DNA of 64,000 bases from Capitulum mitella (GCA_030062745.1 CP099846.1:186001-250000); one strand, 5' to 3'. Positions 11,030-23,719 are shown, counted from the stretch's first letter. Translations and numbers: made by a program. The notes: generated from the sequence alone by a model not told the origin.

Positions 11030-12815
11030 ATTTGTCTCCTGCCTTAAAAAAGAACAGAGTGCTTGGTAGGAAAAGAAAGAGCTGAAAACAACAATGCTTA
11101 GATGGGTAGTGGGATGCACCATGCAGACAGGTTGAACTGTGACAGCTATGGGTCTCTGAGATGAAAACTTTAGCCCAAACAGCCAAAAGGCAGTGTGCTA
11201 GAGTAACAGCTCTTCTGGAGAAGTAGACTTCTACCTACCACTAACTCATGTGCCTGCCTACTGATGTGGTTACCTACCTCAGCTCTGCAGTACTGCACCT
11301 ATCATCACCTTTTATGATACCTAGTTTCTGTTTTATGCTGTTTGGTAGGTCATGAGACCTTGTTTTTTCAAGGTTGGAATATTTGTGTTTAAGTGCTTCT
11401 ATATTGCTACCCTATTGCAGCAAAAAGATTTTACACCCTGAAAAAATGTCAAATGGGCGTTCATAGGCCAATGTTGAACTCAGTATATGAACAAAAATTG
11501 TTTCATGGTTAACTAACTGCCTGCCCTCAGACCCCATACAGATTGTGAACATCTGATCAGCCAATAAATAGTTTGTCAGAATTTTCTAAGGGTAGTTTTG
11601 CTGAGGGGTAATTTAAACTGACTTTTATTAATCTAAGTTGGTTTATACCACCTTAAATCAATAAAAGCCACTGGCTGGCATAAATCCAATTTAAGTCAGC
11701 CTTTTCCAAGCCTGATTCAAACCAGGATTTGAACTGGCTGGTCCACATAAATGTATGCCACCAAGTGGATTAAACAAGACAGTGCAATTTAATTTCTGCC
11801 ACTTATGGCCTCTTGTCACAAACTTGTAAAATAGGCCATTAAAGCTAAATGTCACAATGCTTTTGCAACTTGCTGGTAACATTTCCATAATTGAGTCCTA
11901 ACACTACATTAGTCACAGTTTCAACCTAGGCTCCCATGACACCCAGTTGCAGTCAAGCTTAACTGCTTAGACAAAGGAATGTGCAAATTCAGTCTTTCTT
12001 CAGAATATAACACTTGGTGGAAAATAAGTAAATCCATTAACCAAATTCCTGATCATGTTGGGTGCTGGGAAGGCATACTTACAAGTGGGTGAAACCCATT
12101 GTTGAAAGTCTGAATGAGCCAGAAATGCTATCACTATGAACTGACATGCATTTCTTGTCTTATAAAATAAAGAACATAGTGCTTGCAAGAAAAAGACAGA
12201 ACAAATGTGGAATGCTAAAAAGAAGAATGCTTTGGTCAGAAGTGACAGCTATGGCTCTTTGAGATGAAAAGCTTAGGCCAAACAGCCAAAAGGCAAAGAG
12301 TGCTAGATTAACAGCTCTTCCAGAGTACCAGGCTTCTACCTGCCACTAGTTAAAGCACCTGCCTACCTGTGTGGTTAACTGCCCATGCTCTGCAGTACTG
12401 CACTTGTCACCACCTATCACAACATGCAGTTTTGATTTCAGACTATTTTGTGTATCATGGGGCCTCTTTTGTTGTGAGGGTGTCCATATTTCTTTTTGTT
12501 CCAGTACTGCCACATTGCTACCACATTGCATTAAAAAGACTGCACCCAGAAAAAAATCCCAGAAATGTATAACCAGAGTTGATGTTGAAGTCAATATACA
12601 TACTGAAATTGTTTCATTATTAAATAACCACATCCTCTCAGACTGCCTCTGGGTTGTAAACAGTTAATCTGGCAATAAATAGCTAGTCAGGATTTTTATG
12701 GGTAGGTTTTCTGAGGGGCAGAGTAAGCTGGCTTATTAATTTAAACCATTTTAAACTGGCTTTAAGCAATAAAAATCATTGGCTGGCATAAATTTAATGT
12801 AGGTCAGCTTTTTGA
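11030..12815 (-). mobile_element. Two tandem degraded copies of the hAT-like repeat family
   Basis: About 11030-11685 and 11685-12815 carry the same ordered blocks: CAGCCAAAAGGCA, ACAGCTCTTC, CTGCAGTACTGCAC, AATTGTTTCAT, CAATAAATAG and GAGGGG. They end near ACTGGCTGGCATAAAT. The same blocks occur in opposite orientation within 20027-21378. The first copy is truncated and the second nearly complete. Strand is given relative to the plus-read copy at 20 kb and is arbitrary. Confidence 0.7.
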
Positions 12816-14979
12816 ACCATGCATTCTTTTCTGTACCCCACAAATGAATGGTGACAAAACCATCTGGATGAAGGATTAAAGGAAAGCATCTTAGATGGAC
12901 ACAGGCATTCATCACAGGCAGCAGGCAGGTGATGGTATGTGGAGCATCATCAGGCTGGTAGACTCTCAACAGTGGTATGCCACAAGAAAGTATTCATGGA
13001 CCCATGTTGCTTCTGCTGGGGCTTTCCACGACAGATCGACCAATGCCCAACACCCACTTTATTAAAAACCCCCATCTCTCAGGTTTTGATGAGAATTGGT
13101 TGCAGGGATAATCTTAGGCACCAAACATGGCTGACATAGTATTTTGCAGTCATTGCTCCAGATGGCACTAGGCATGTGTAGATGATGATAATGAGGAAAA
13201 AAGGATATTTATGTCAAAGAATATGCAGTCTGTTTTTGAGAATGTGCCATTTCCAACAGAGTGTAATTTCAATTGCAACAGCATTTCAGTTATGCATTGC
13301 TACAGGTGTGGGAGCCATGGCATGGGGGAGGGGAATTCAGCTCCTCTTTCTTAAATAGGCTAAAAAGATATTTAAGTCAAAAAAGTCAATAATTTTATTA
13401 AAAAAATATTTAATTTGTAAATTAAAAAAACATTTAGTTCAGGTTATATAATTAAAGAAGTTAATTAAAAATTAACTTTTTTAAATTAAGCATTGACCCT
13501 ATGGGTACTGACTGAAAAAAATTCGCCCAAAATACTTCTCAGTCCTGCCCCTCGACCTGAAGAGGAGTTCCTGTGCCACTGTATGCACTCACGCCTGCTG
13601 CCCTGCTCCGAGATACCATTATTGCTCTCCTTTCTAAATAGAGATGGGTTGTTGTCTCTCTCCCTCTCCTGTTCATTCTGTGATACCAGGATACAAGAGG
13701 GGAACATGTGTCTTGATGAAACAAAATGAATGGAAACTGTAATAAACAAACTGCAGAAAAATTGGTGCAATGTGACAGTGGACATTTTGTGGTATGGCTG
13801 CACCATATATTATATATGCCATTTACTACCATAAGGCCTGCCCAGCACACAGTCTCTACTCAGACACAACCTTATGTCGCACTTCACACGATCTATCCCC
13901 TGTTGGACAGAGCCAAGTCCAATCACACCCTTTTACTGTCCTGCAGCATGGGGCTGTGCTTTCAGCACAACAATACCCCTTGTAAATGCCTGCCCCTGAT
14001 TAATGGAAATCAGATGATGGAATACTTCGGTCCACACATCCTGCCAGGTCACTGTGGCAAGTAAATTGACAGTTCCTGTAGTTCCATGGCCAGCATCAGT
14101 GGTGCAGCTGTTGCAGATGACAAGTTATAATATTCCACATCAAATCTCACAAGAATTGGCCTGGCAACTTTCGCTTTTGGTGAAATTTGGTGTGTTCATA
14201 GTGCAATCGAAAAATGGCCAGGTAGGAAATTTTCTCCCTGGGTGACCTTCAAGGTTAAAGTTACAGGTCACAGAAGGTCAACAGTTTTTGCAGACATTGC
14301 ATGATTTAAACGTCCCTAAATCGGTGACAGATTGTAGCAAAATAGATGTGGTACATGTGATTAGTGCCATTTGAAGCATGAATGTTCTATCTTTTATGAA
14401 AATGCTCATTTTCGGTGCCCTTGAGATGCCCTTTGGTCTCATTAAGTCATATTGCACTTTGTCGTTTTTATTCATGTTTTCCCACCCTGATCCTCGTGAA
14501 AACGCGGTAAAAGATGTCTCCGAGTATCTACCATAAGGGTGCCAAAAAGTATTTCTGGGCAAATTAAAATATTCTCAGATATCTTGAATTAAGTGTTGCC
14601 AAGTGGTACTTCAGGAATATGTCTGAGGTGTGTTTGGTAAAGATTGATTGACTTTGCGATTTTTATTTGTCTGATTGTTGTGTATTCCTGTATACAATGT
14701 CCTGCATGCCTGCTATGCATCAGGTTAACTTTAAATTGCATCATCAGAAAGGTCAAAGGTCATGACACCCTTCACTGGTTGACCTGACACCATCTTATCT
14801 GACATATCCATATGACATATCCACATGACAGATCTGACATATCCATCCCTCACATTTCCACAGAAGTGAATCTGTCATGTGTTCTTAATCCTTTCAGCCA
14901 GCCGGCACAATCTGAGTCGAGCATGGTAGCCTTTTGAAGGTCCCCGAGTGTAATAAGCGGGCTCCGGCGCGAGCAAGGC
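12816..14979. other. Non-coding, nothing recognised apart from an AT-rich block
   Basis: Reading frames are short and not family-like. Contains the low-complexity block at 13376-13492 and GGTCA-rich phrases at 14240-14280 and 14745-14790. Confidence 0.4.
13376..13492. repeat. AT-rich low-complexity block
   Basis: Runs of TAATTAAA, ATTTAATTT and poly-A over about 115 bases. Confidence 0.8.
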
Positions 14980-15720
14980 CCCCCTGAGACTGCCAGTGAG
15001 ACCCCTGAGGCGCCAACAAAAGCCCCTTGTTACGGCTATTGGGACCCTAAAAGACTACCAGATATACCTCATGTAACAGAGGAAGACCCCTGATACAGCC
15101 ATGGGGACCACCGAAGGGACCCTGAAATTGCCAAAAGGTCTTTTGTAACTGCCAGAGGGCCCCTGAGATCGCACAAATGTTTCCCAGAGACGGTAAGAGG
15201 GATACCCAGGACCACAGGGGGTCCACTGAGACTGCTAGAGAGGGACCCTGGAGACTGCTTACTAGGAGACTAGAAGTCCGGCAATAGGGTCCCCTGGAAC
15301 TCCCTCACCCTTAGACGTCCAGACTGCTTCTGAAAAGGCCAAAGGACGTAGAGGATTGGCAGAGGGGCCTCTGTCACGGCAGAGAGAGGCTTATAGAGGA
15401 CCCTTTTTAGTGCCTGAGAGGCTCCTTAGACTGCAAAAACGTTCCAGGGACTACAGGAGGGAACCCGAGATGGCTTAAGCGTCCCTGAAACTGCCCAATG
15501 GGTTCCTGAGACTGTCCGAGGTGCCCTGAAACTGCCAAAGGAGCGCTTGAGACGTCCCGCGTGAAACTGTAAACGGGATACGTGAAACTGTAAAAGGGAC
15601 CGTAGACCACTAGAGGGTCCTGGTACGGCAGACAGCCCGAGGCCACTAAAAGTGCTTCTGTAACTGCCAGAGGGAACCTAAACTAAGCTGACTAAAAAAA
15701 TCCCCAGAAACACGGGGCCC
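14980..15720 (+). repeat. Degenerate minisatellite, CCCCTGAGACTGCCAGAGGGA-like unit
   Basis: A loose phrase such as CCTGAGACTGCCAGAGGGAC recurs roughly every 30-40 bases over about 740 bases, with CCTGAAACTGCC, CCTGAGACTGTCC and similar variants. It is too diverged for an exact period by eye. Confidence 0.7.
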
Positions 15721-16260
15721 TGTACCAGACACGAACACCACATTTCGAATAGAAGGACGGAACCGCCTAAAATCTCGCCTTTTTTGTCATATTTTGGCCA
15801 CTTTGTTCGGGAACAAAACGCAGAATTTTCCCAAACAAGATGACGCGTTTGAATTTTTTCGGTTATTTTATGTATTTCATTTTTATTTTATGAGGGCCCC
15901 TTTCATCCGATCCCGCCCCCCGCGGAATCCTGGCTACGCCGCCTGCACAGTCTGTTTGCTAAAGTTAAGTATGATCTGTCGCTTCACTGTGTTTTGGAAG
16001 TTGAAAGCGATGAAAATGACATTTTTTCTTTTTTTAGTTGATGTCAGCATGACCTTTTCATGTAGTTTGTCATTAACTGTTCATGATAGTTTTTATGGTT
16101 GGTCGTGACTCCTCAGCCATGGCCTGGGAACCGTCGTTATGACATGTTTTGTTGCCCCGTAATGTGATGCGAGCGTCGTTGACGGGCTTGCCTGTCTGCC
16201 ATATGGCAGAGAGCAGCAGAATGTCAGTCGCTGACAGTCGTGCTTTGGGCTTATTCATAG

Positions 16261-16412
16261 ATGTCGTTGGCCAAGCCCCAGCTGCGGAACCTGCTGCAGG
16301 GTGCCATCAAGCGCAATTTGGCGATGACGGCGGGCGTCTGCACGCTCACAGTGTCGGCCTACTATTTCCTGGTCAAGGAGCCCAGGAAGAAGAAGTATGC
16401 CGAGTTCTACAA
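16261..16412 (+). CDS. COX6C: COX6C coding exon 1
   Basis: Encodes residues 1-50 plus two bases of Lys51, including the single membrane helix. Donor is AA|GTGAGT. Confidence 0.95.
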
Positions 16413-17777
16413 GTGAGTGATACGACATATCATGAAGCGCCATGACGGCCGCTGGTGTTTGGTATGTAAGATGTTGTGTTTTTTTTTTGTTAAGAATGCA
16501 GACCTGTGCCTGATTACGCTTCGGGGGACTCGATGCCGAATCCGACTCATGGCTTGCTGAATTGATTCTTATTCGTAACACATGTAGGGTTTTCAGACTT
16601 GAATTGACGTTGATTCCGAATCGAAATGAATCGATTCCGGCATCGACCGGCGTTGAGACCATTTCCAAAAATGTTCTGTGCTTGCGCACAAAATATAGGT
16701 ACTACAAAAAGCAGAGCTGGAAAAGGTGTTTTTTTGTGTTGAGAAACACAGAAAACGTGTGCTCTAAAAACATCTTATACTCTAACATTCTGATCTTGTG
16801 CGTCCTCCAGAAAGCTACACTAGAACCTGGTTAACAAATTTCTCACTTTGCAAGCAAATGACTGTCTCCATTCAGTATGAAGTAGACATGATGTCATAAC
16901 TAACTTACACCAATACTGGCAGCTTAAGCCAGTATTACGTTTGCAAAATGTTGTATTCTGAAACAAATATTATCTTCTGACATCAAAAACAAAAACCAAG
17001 TTTTCAACCCTGACAAAAAGAGATAATGAAGTACTTTTGCATCAGCCAGTAAAATATTAAGCTAAATGCAAATATCAGTGTATTTCCGCATAAATGCATG
17101 TAAGTGTCCCATGTACAGAAACGTTTGACTGTGTTTTACTTTCTGACTGTCAGTAACAAGAAAGGCAAATAGAAACTAAACACAATCCCACGGGATTTTA
17201 CATTGGCTTTTATTTGATTTGTTTTCATTTAAAGAAATCTTGTATACCTAAATGTCTTAACAGTGCAGTTGTGGAAGGGCCGTGATACCATTTGTGGCAA
17301 ACAGAACACGTTAAGCCATTTTCAGGCGTAATAGATCGCAACTTTGGAGTCAGGCTTTGACACAGCGTTCGATTCCAGTTCGTATTCCGCAGACAACCGT
17401 GTGATTTGACTCCCATTCTGATTCTGGCATTTGCCATTGGAATCGATTCTAATTGTGACTGACCTGACTTGAATCGACTACATAGACGATTCTGATTCTG
17501 AATGAATTAAACTCAAGTCTGCATATTCTGATTTTAAAACGATTTCTGTCAATACAGTCATGGATTTTATTTCTGCGTGCTCTCTCAGATGCCCACCATT
17601 AACAGGATATGCGAAACACAAATAGAAGCGATTTTTTTGGCAAGGTGGTCTGTTTTGTAGGCCAGCGATGTGTGCTTCAGAGGCGTTGTCTGATTTCACA
17701 GGAACTATGATGCTGAGGCCGAGTTCGAGCGGATGAGGAAATTGGGCTTGTTCCAGTCGTGCCCCAAGGATGAATGA
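16261..17777 (+). CDS. COX6C: Cytochrome c oxidase subunit 6C
   Basis: A small accessory subunit of respiratory complex IV in the inner mitochondrial membrane. Two exons, 16261-16412 and 17702-17777, give 75 aa, the usual length for the family. The protein starts MSLAKPQLRNLLQGAIKRNL and has one membrane helix at about 20-38 (AMTAGVCTLTVSAYYFLV). It then continues KEPRKKKYAEFYKNYDAE and ends in a basic/acidic tail, KLGLFQSCPKDE. The pattern of a helix followed by KYAEFYKNYDA and a final short helix is the COX6C signature. The donor TACAA|GTGAGT and acceptor TTTCACAG|GAACTATG join to a lysine codon in frame. The ATG follows TTATTCATAG directly, so a 5' UTR intron may end at the start codon, which I cannot confirm. 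The gene sits alone in AT-rich DNA. Confidence 0.95.
16413..17701 (+). other. COX6C: COX6C intron
   Basis: AT-rich intron with no tandem array. GATTCCGAATCGA-like phrases at 16530-16640 and 17360-17510 resemble the GAATCAGAATC phrases near 5.2 and 6.8 kb and may be a diverged repeat. Confidence 0.8.
17702..17777 (+). CDS. COX6C: COX6C coding exon 2
   Basis: Completes Lys51 and encodes NYDAEAEFERMRKLG and the C-terminal tail; TGA stop at 17775-17777. Confidence 0.95.
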
Positions 17778-20026
17778 TCGCGTTCTGCCCGTACTCGTGT
17801 ATGTATGGCAGCCGCTTGTATCACGAGATCTTTTGTTTTATCTCAGGATTTATTGCACGGACGTGCATCTGAAACATGCGTCTCACCAAAGCAAAGCAAT
17901 GTTCCATCTGTTGTGCTTTGCGACATCAGTCTTTTGGATAAAAGATGTGTCAGCAGACTGACAGTTTCCTGTAGAGGCAGTGGTGTGAATGTGGTAAAAA
18001 TTGGGCGTTGGTGTGTGTTCACTAAATTGACCCAAAAAATGCACATTTTACTCAAAAATATTTTGCAGAGGTGATTTCCCATTTCCTAAAGCCTAAGGAA
18101 ATCTATCGTGCAGGATTCAGTCCAAAAAATAAAATCCGGAGAGAACATGCGATTTAAAGAGAAGCATGCCGATTTGTTTTTTTTTTGCATTAAAGTCGCC
18201 GTTAATGCATCGTAGAAGATAAGAAAGGTAACACCGATGCATTTTTGAAATTATTTTCTCAACAGAAAATAAGCCGGTATAAAAATTCATGATATGCCTT
18301 GACAAGAATACGTTGCCAATCAGGGGCGCAGCCAGGATTCGCCGAAGAGGGAGGACAAATCGGATGAGGGGACCCTCATAACCGTGGGAGCCCTTGTGGA
18401 TAAAATCAGATCATGGTTTAAAACGACGGTTGATAACCACGAAAAAACGATGACTGTAAGGGGCATCCGTCAGGTCAGCTAGAACGTCTTTGCAAGCCAG
18501 CCGGGCCCCTTTTGCACTCCAGCTGGGCTCCTGTACAAGCCGGCGGGGAGTTTGCCTACTGGCCAGCAGGGGCCTTCTTAACCCGCGCACGACCGTCGGT
18601 CCGTTTCGAACATGGGTGACTGGGGGGAGCATTTACCTGCCCCCCTCTAACTCACGAACGGTTGGTCGCACGATAAAAATAAGCATACCGTTGGAAAGCT
18701 TGTGACGAGTAGAGCTCGAAACTGGTCTCATTTTTAGTTTTAGATAACATGTAAGCCAGTTTACGCCCTATATATGTCTTCTCATAGCCGACTGCATGAG
18801 ACCGAGAAATGGCCTGAATCTAAAGGGCTGTGACTAATAACGCATAAGTAAAGGCACCAGCGCACAAGTAAAGGTCCGCGATGCCGATACACGTCTAATT
18901 TCCCAGATTTGTTCAATATATACGCCGAAACGTTGAGTTAAAGACACGGCAATTCTGCCCGCCCGCTGTCAGTGTGCGCCGCTGCCGTATGCGGTACGGA
19001 ATTGACGGGAACTAATTTTAGCGTTCCTTTATTTTCGCGAAAAAAGACGATGTTCGCCAATTTTATTGATCTTTGTGGTTCTTGTGATGGTTTCTCATGC
19101 TTAAATTTTGGAAGAATTAATTAGTTACCAATCTACAAAGTTGGCGGAGCTTTATTCGCGAGAGCCTGTTTATTTGCAAAATATGCTACTTTTTCAAACT
19201 TTTTGAGGTTCCTGGTATTACTTACGTCTGTGCAAGTTAGTTCTGCCATTTTCTACCCATTTTCAGTAATTCATCGTCGATCTTGACGGTGGTACATGTT
19301 GGCTGACTACAGTTATTCGTGACCTGACCTCAGGTCAATGGCTGGAAGTCACTGATACTTTGCTCAATGACGGTAACTAGATGTCTGCTTGACTCCACAC
19401 TAAAAATGTTACGAAATGTTCCGTAAATTTCCCAAGAAAAATGGCGACATGTCTTAAAAATGGGCTTGACCTTAGGTCAATGACCCGGAAAATTCTGAAA
19501 AATCTGAGATAGCAGATTTGTTGCATCTATCACGATCACTAATCCCTGAAAGTATTATTGTGATATCTTGTTTTGCGAAAAAGTTACAGGGCCTTAAAGT
19601 TTTTTGGACATAGATCTGTTTGACCTGCCCTAGGTCAGGCACCTGACCCGACCTGAGGTCAAAATTTTGACACGACATGTAAAATTGATGAGGCAAAAGG
19701 TGCACAAAGTTTTATGACTCTTTGTTTGTTCGTTCTCTCGCAGTCCCAGAAAAACCTCATGGGAGGGCAGTCAACTGCCCCCCCCCCAGTCGGGGACGGG
19801 TTAAAAACTGAAAGGAGGCCGCTCCAGAGGCCGACAGCGGCGCTTTGTTGGCTAGCGTGGGGCCCTGTCCAGACAAGCAGTGAACCTCCTACAAGCTAGG
19901 AGGGGCCCCCTTAACGCTCATTCAGACCACGGGTCTCCATGCATACATAGCCCTCTCGGACGTTCGGAGTACGTCTCTGAGGTTCTTAAGCCTTCTTGAA
20001 TGCTCAGAGTGTTCGTGTATCATTTC
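17778..20026. other. COX6C 3' flank, no further gene recognised
   Basis: Contains one end of the CAGGGGCGCAGCCAGGA MITE family at about 18323. GGTCA/TGACC-rich phrases lie at 19320-19345, 19460-19490 and 19620-19665. G/C-rich islands lie at 18490-18660 and 19760-19920. Reading frames do not resemble a family. Confidence 0.45.
18128..18133 (+). promoter_or_regulatory. COX6C: Candidate polyadenylation signal for COX6C
   Basis: AATAAA about 350 bases after the COX6C stop. No transcript evidence is available. Confidence 0.4.
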
Positions 20027-21378
20027 TGGGGTTGAAAAACCGGTTTAAATTGAATTTGTGCCAGCCAGTGGCCTTAGTTAATTTCAACCAGTTTAAACGG
20101 GCTTTGATTAATAAAGCTGGCCTAAATTACCCCTCAGAAAAAACTCTAAAAAATACCAACAGGCTATTTATGGGTTTCTTAACTCACAACCCACAAGCTC
20201 ACAGCCCAAAGAGGGTCTAAGAGGAGGCAGTTTTTTATGTATGAAGCAATTTCAGTAGTATATGAATTTCAACATTGGCCCTTTGAACATCCATTTGTGG
20301 GGATTTTTCGTTGGGTGTAGTCTTTTTACTGCGAAGTGGTAGCGATGTGGCAGCATTGAAGCATCAGAGAATATTCCCCTCCCGTAACAAACAAGGCCTC
20401 ATGGCACGCAAAACAGTCTAAAACCAGACGACTGAATACGCCCGACGAGACACAAGACTTGACCCAAGACTTTGGACATCTGAACCCAGGAGGCTGTGTG
20501 TCGTAACTCACAAATAAACAAACAGTCTAAAACCAAAACTGCGTGTTGTGATAGGTGGTGATAAGTGTAAAACCAAAACTGCATGTTGTAATAGGTGGTG
20601 ATAGGTGCAGTATTGCAGAGTTCAGGTAGAGAACTGCATAAGCAGACAAGTGCATAGACTAGTGCTAGGTAGAAGCGTGCTTTTCTGGAAGAGCTGCTGA
20701 TCTAGCTCACTGCCTTTTGATTGGTCTAAACTTTTCATCTCAAAAAGCCGTAGCCATTATGGCTCAAGCTGTTTGTATCGGACATCCCGCCTACCCGCCT
20801 AAGCATTCTTGTTTTGAGCATTCTGCATTTGCTCTTCCTTTTTCTTGGAAGCATTCTGTTGTTTATTTTTTAAGGCACGAAAAGAACGTCAGTTCATAGT
20901 GATAGCAATAGCGATATTTCTGGAACATTCAGATTTTAGACACTGGATTTCTGCCTTTTGGTAGCAACATCTTCCCAGGGCCCAACAAGACCAGGAATTT
21001 GATTAATGGGTTCATTTGCATTCCACTGAGTGCTGTATTGTTAGGAATGGCTGCAGTTCCACTTTCCTTTGTCTCACCATTTCTGCTTGACTATGACTGG
21101 TTGTCATGGGTGCTTAAGTTGAGATCGTGACTGATGTAGTGATAGGTCGCAGTTTTGAAAATCATAGTTTTGGTTTTGATCAGCCAGCCCCAAAAGCAGT
21201 ATGACATGTATGTTTAAAAGCTATGTACAATTTAATGGCAAAAAGCTGTAAGTGGCTAAAATTGAATTGTATTGTCTGAGTTAAACTACTAGATGGCCTA
21301 AATTTGTTTAGACCAGCTGGTTTAAATAGTGGTTTCAGCCAGTTTAAACCAGGTGTTGGCTGAAATTTGCCAACCCTG
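20027..21378. mobile_element. Complete non-autonomous hAT-like element
   Basis: A 1352-bp element. Its left end reads TGGGGTTGAAAAACC and its right end, read inward, CAGGGTTGGCAAATTT, an imperfect inverted pair typical of hAT elements. It is flanked by an 8-bp duplication, ATCATTTC (20019-20026) and ATCATTTT (21379-21386), with one mismatch. Its interior has no transposase reading frame. Other copies are at 8678-9140 and 11030-12815. The hAT class is inferred from the ends and the duplication length. Confidence 0.75.
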
Positions 21379-21544
21379 ATCATTTTAATTATTTGTTTTG
21401 GACATTGTATGGTGTCTCACACTATTTAAAGCACTGGGGCCTTTGGCTCCAGTGCTTTAATGAAACTTCCATGGAACCCACTTGGCTGCCTGGTGGGAGG
21501 CCTGCCTAGCCTCCAGGGGGATGGTGGCCTCTGCCCCCTCCTGG

Positions 21545-21880
21545 CTGCACCATTGTTGTGGGTTATCATATTGACAATGTGTATGGTCATGGTGAGCCAG
21601 TAAACCTGGATTCAAATCAGTGTCATGGGAGAGTTTTACCATGCATCTACCAATGCTATTTTGTTTCACAAGTCCCCCAAAACATGATGTTATATGCTGC
21701 AATGGGATGTTTTTTGGCAAGTCATTATATGGATGGCTGTGATTTATTTCAAGGTGCCAAGCCCGATATCTGTTATTCTATATGGTGGGCTTGTCCATAT
21801 TTATTCAGGTGTTATCAACTGTTAGCGACTGTTAACAACGCATTCGGGGATTTTGGAACCTTTATTTACTTACTATGAAG
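21545..21880 (+). mobile_element. SINE-like repeat, plus-orientation copy
   Basis: Shares ordered blocks with the reverse complement of 22489-22835: GTTATCATA-TGACAA, CCTGG-TTC-AATCAG, CAAACATGATG-like, and a tail reading CCTTTATTTACTTAC. The CTGGATTCAAATCAG block resembles a tRNA B box that has lost its CG. Confidence 0.6.
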
Positions 21881-22488
21881 CTCATGGCAGCATGATTAAT
21901 AAGCATCGTATCACTGGGATGTTCTGGTAATATTTTTTAGCTATTCGTTTGCATACTGGTGGATATTGATGTATAATATATTTCCATTTTGTAGTCCTGG
22001 ATTTTGCTCGTAGCTTTGTTTCTGCTACAAGTGTATGTTTTGTTTTGTTTTTTTTCTTAATGCAGCAAAGGAAGGCAGAAAACGATCATCGACCAGAGCC
22101 ATTGGTCAGATGTGGCGCCTTAGGAGAGTGTCCGCATAGCCCAAGATTCTGCGCTGGTTTTTGTTTTCTGTTCTCTGTTTGGTAAATGATATACACTACC
22201 TGTCCTTTTTGGTGTTAATATTGTAATCTTTCCCACAAAAGGCTCACAATAATGGCCATGCCCGAAATACGGTCGGGACTGATCATCTCGGCAGTGACTG
22301 TTCCAAAGCCGTCCAGTTAAAGGTCAGAGAAGCCTGCTGAACAAATAAGATGCGAATCGAGCATGTGGATGTTTGAAACGCCAGGGAACATTTCTGGCGA
22401 ACTGTTGCTTACGAATAGGCAAGTTTTGGGAGATTTCTTCTCCTGCTGGTAAGATTGTTATTAATTCCTGCTTCTATCTTTCTTCACT

Positions 22489-22835
22489 GTAAGTAAATAA
22501 AGGTCCAAAATTCTGAAAGGTGTCGTTCACAGTTGCGAATACCTGAGCCAATATGGACAAGCCCAAACCCATATTGGACAATAGGTGTCAGGCTTGGTGA
22601 GCTGAAGAGTCATTGGTTTCAGCCACCGGCATAACGACGGTTTTTTCGGCGACACTTCGGCAGGGCATTGCGGTAAAGCATATAGCATCATGTTTGGATG
22701 GATTTGTGCAACAGAATAGCAATGGTAGGTATTTGGTGAAATTTTCCCCTGAGCCTGATTCGAACCCAGGCTTATTGGACCACATTGACCACGGATGTTG
22801 TCAGTATGATAACTGGGAACTTGTTGGTGACGCAT
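22489..22835 (-). mobile_element. SINE-like repeat, minus-orientation copy with B-box-like motif
   Basis: Read on the minus strand, it contains GCCTGGGTTCGAATCAGGC, whose GGTTCGAATC core fits a Pol III B box. It ends GGACCTTTATTTACTTAC, the same tail as the copy at 21880. A tRNA origin is an inference; the A box is not convincing. Confidence 0.6.
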
Positions 22836-23686
22836 ACCGTGAATTTATACCATGGCTCATTTTTTGTTGAGAAAATTTACTGTAAAGATCTGCGGTGTTA
22901 TCTTTCTGATCCACTGCGGTATATTAAAAGGGTCCTTAATGCAAAATCCGAGTTAACTTAGTATTTGCATAACATAGTATTAATCCGAGTTCACGTAGTA
23001 TTTATTTTAGTCCCTCTTTAAACCGCTTGTGTTCTACGGATTTCTTTCGTTTTGGGACTGGATTTTGCGCGGTTGATTTCCTAGAGTTTCAGAGAATGGG
23101 AAATTGCCTCTGCGGAGCCTTTTGAGGAAAGTGTTGTTTGGGTCGGTTAAGTGTTCAGTTTTAGTCCATTGCAAGGTAGTACGTATCATTTGGCTGAGCA
23201 GTCGGACGAGAAATGAAACATTTTGGCGTGCAGGCTGCCGGAGTGTTCGGAATTGTATCAGTAATCACAGTCAGAGTATCAAAATAGCCATTAAAATTGT
23301 CATTCGAAACAGCCATGTGGTGCGAACGAGGTATCGTTGTTTGTTTGCCTGTTCTCTTGTCCATCCGATTTGACGACAGGTATATCTCGGGTCGCTTGTG
23401 TTCTTATCGTCGTACTGTTCCATTTTGTTTGGTTGCACGGCACTCGATCGGTGAAATGTTATCTTAAGTAATCCGGAATGAGCACTAAAATATCAGATGT
23501 GCTTATTGTTTCCAGGATGAACATTTTTGTGTATCAGAGGTGTTTGCATTGAAGTCACGTGAAAGCGTCGTTCTGACCGTTGTCTGCTGTTTCAGATTTC
23601 TGCACCTGTTGTATGGAGAGAAAGTGTGGCCGACGCTGCGGCGGCGGCCGTGAGAGTAGGCCGAAACGGTCCGTGCTATCGGTGTG

Positions 23687-23692
23687 AATAAA
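23687..23692 (+). promoter_or_regulatory. Candidate plus-strand polyadenylation signal
   Basis: AATAAA in GTGTGAATAAATCATGG, just 22 bases from a minus-strand AATAAA at 23714-23719. Confidence 0.3.
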
Positions 23693-23713
23693 TCATGGCC
23701 GCCTATGCTGGCT

Positions 23714-23719
23714 TTTATT
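23714..23719 (-). promoter_or_regulatory. Candidate polyadenylation signal for the MARVEL gene
   Basis: AATAAA on the minus strand, about 1.0 kb after the MARVEL stop codon. No closer AATAAA was noticed. Confidence 0.35.

Noticed and set aside
22066-22150. Possible exon after TTTTTTTTCTTAATGCAG on the plus strand
   Set aside because: The acceptor looks good, but the following frames stop within 20-40 codons, match nothing and have no partner exon with a usable phase that I can see.
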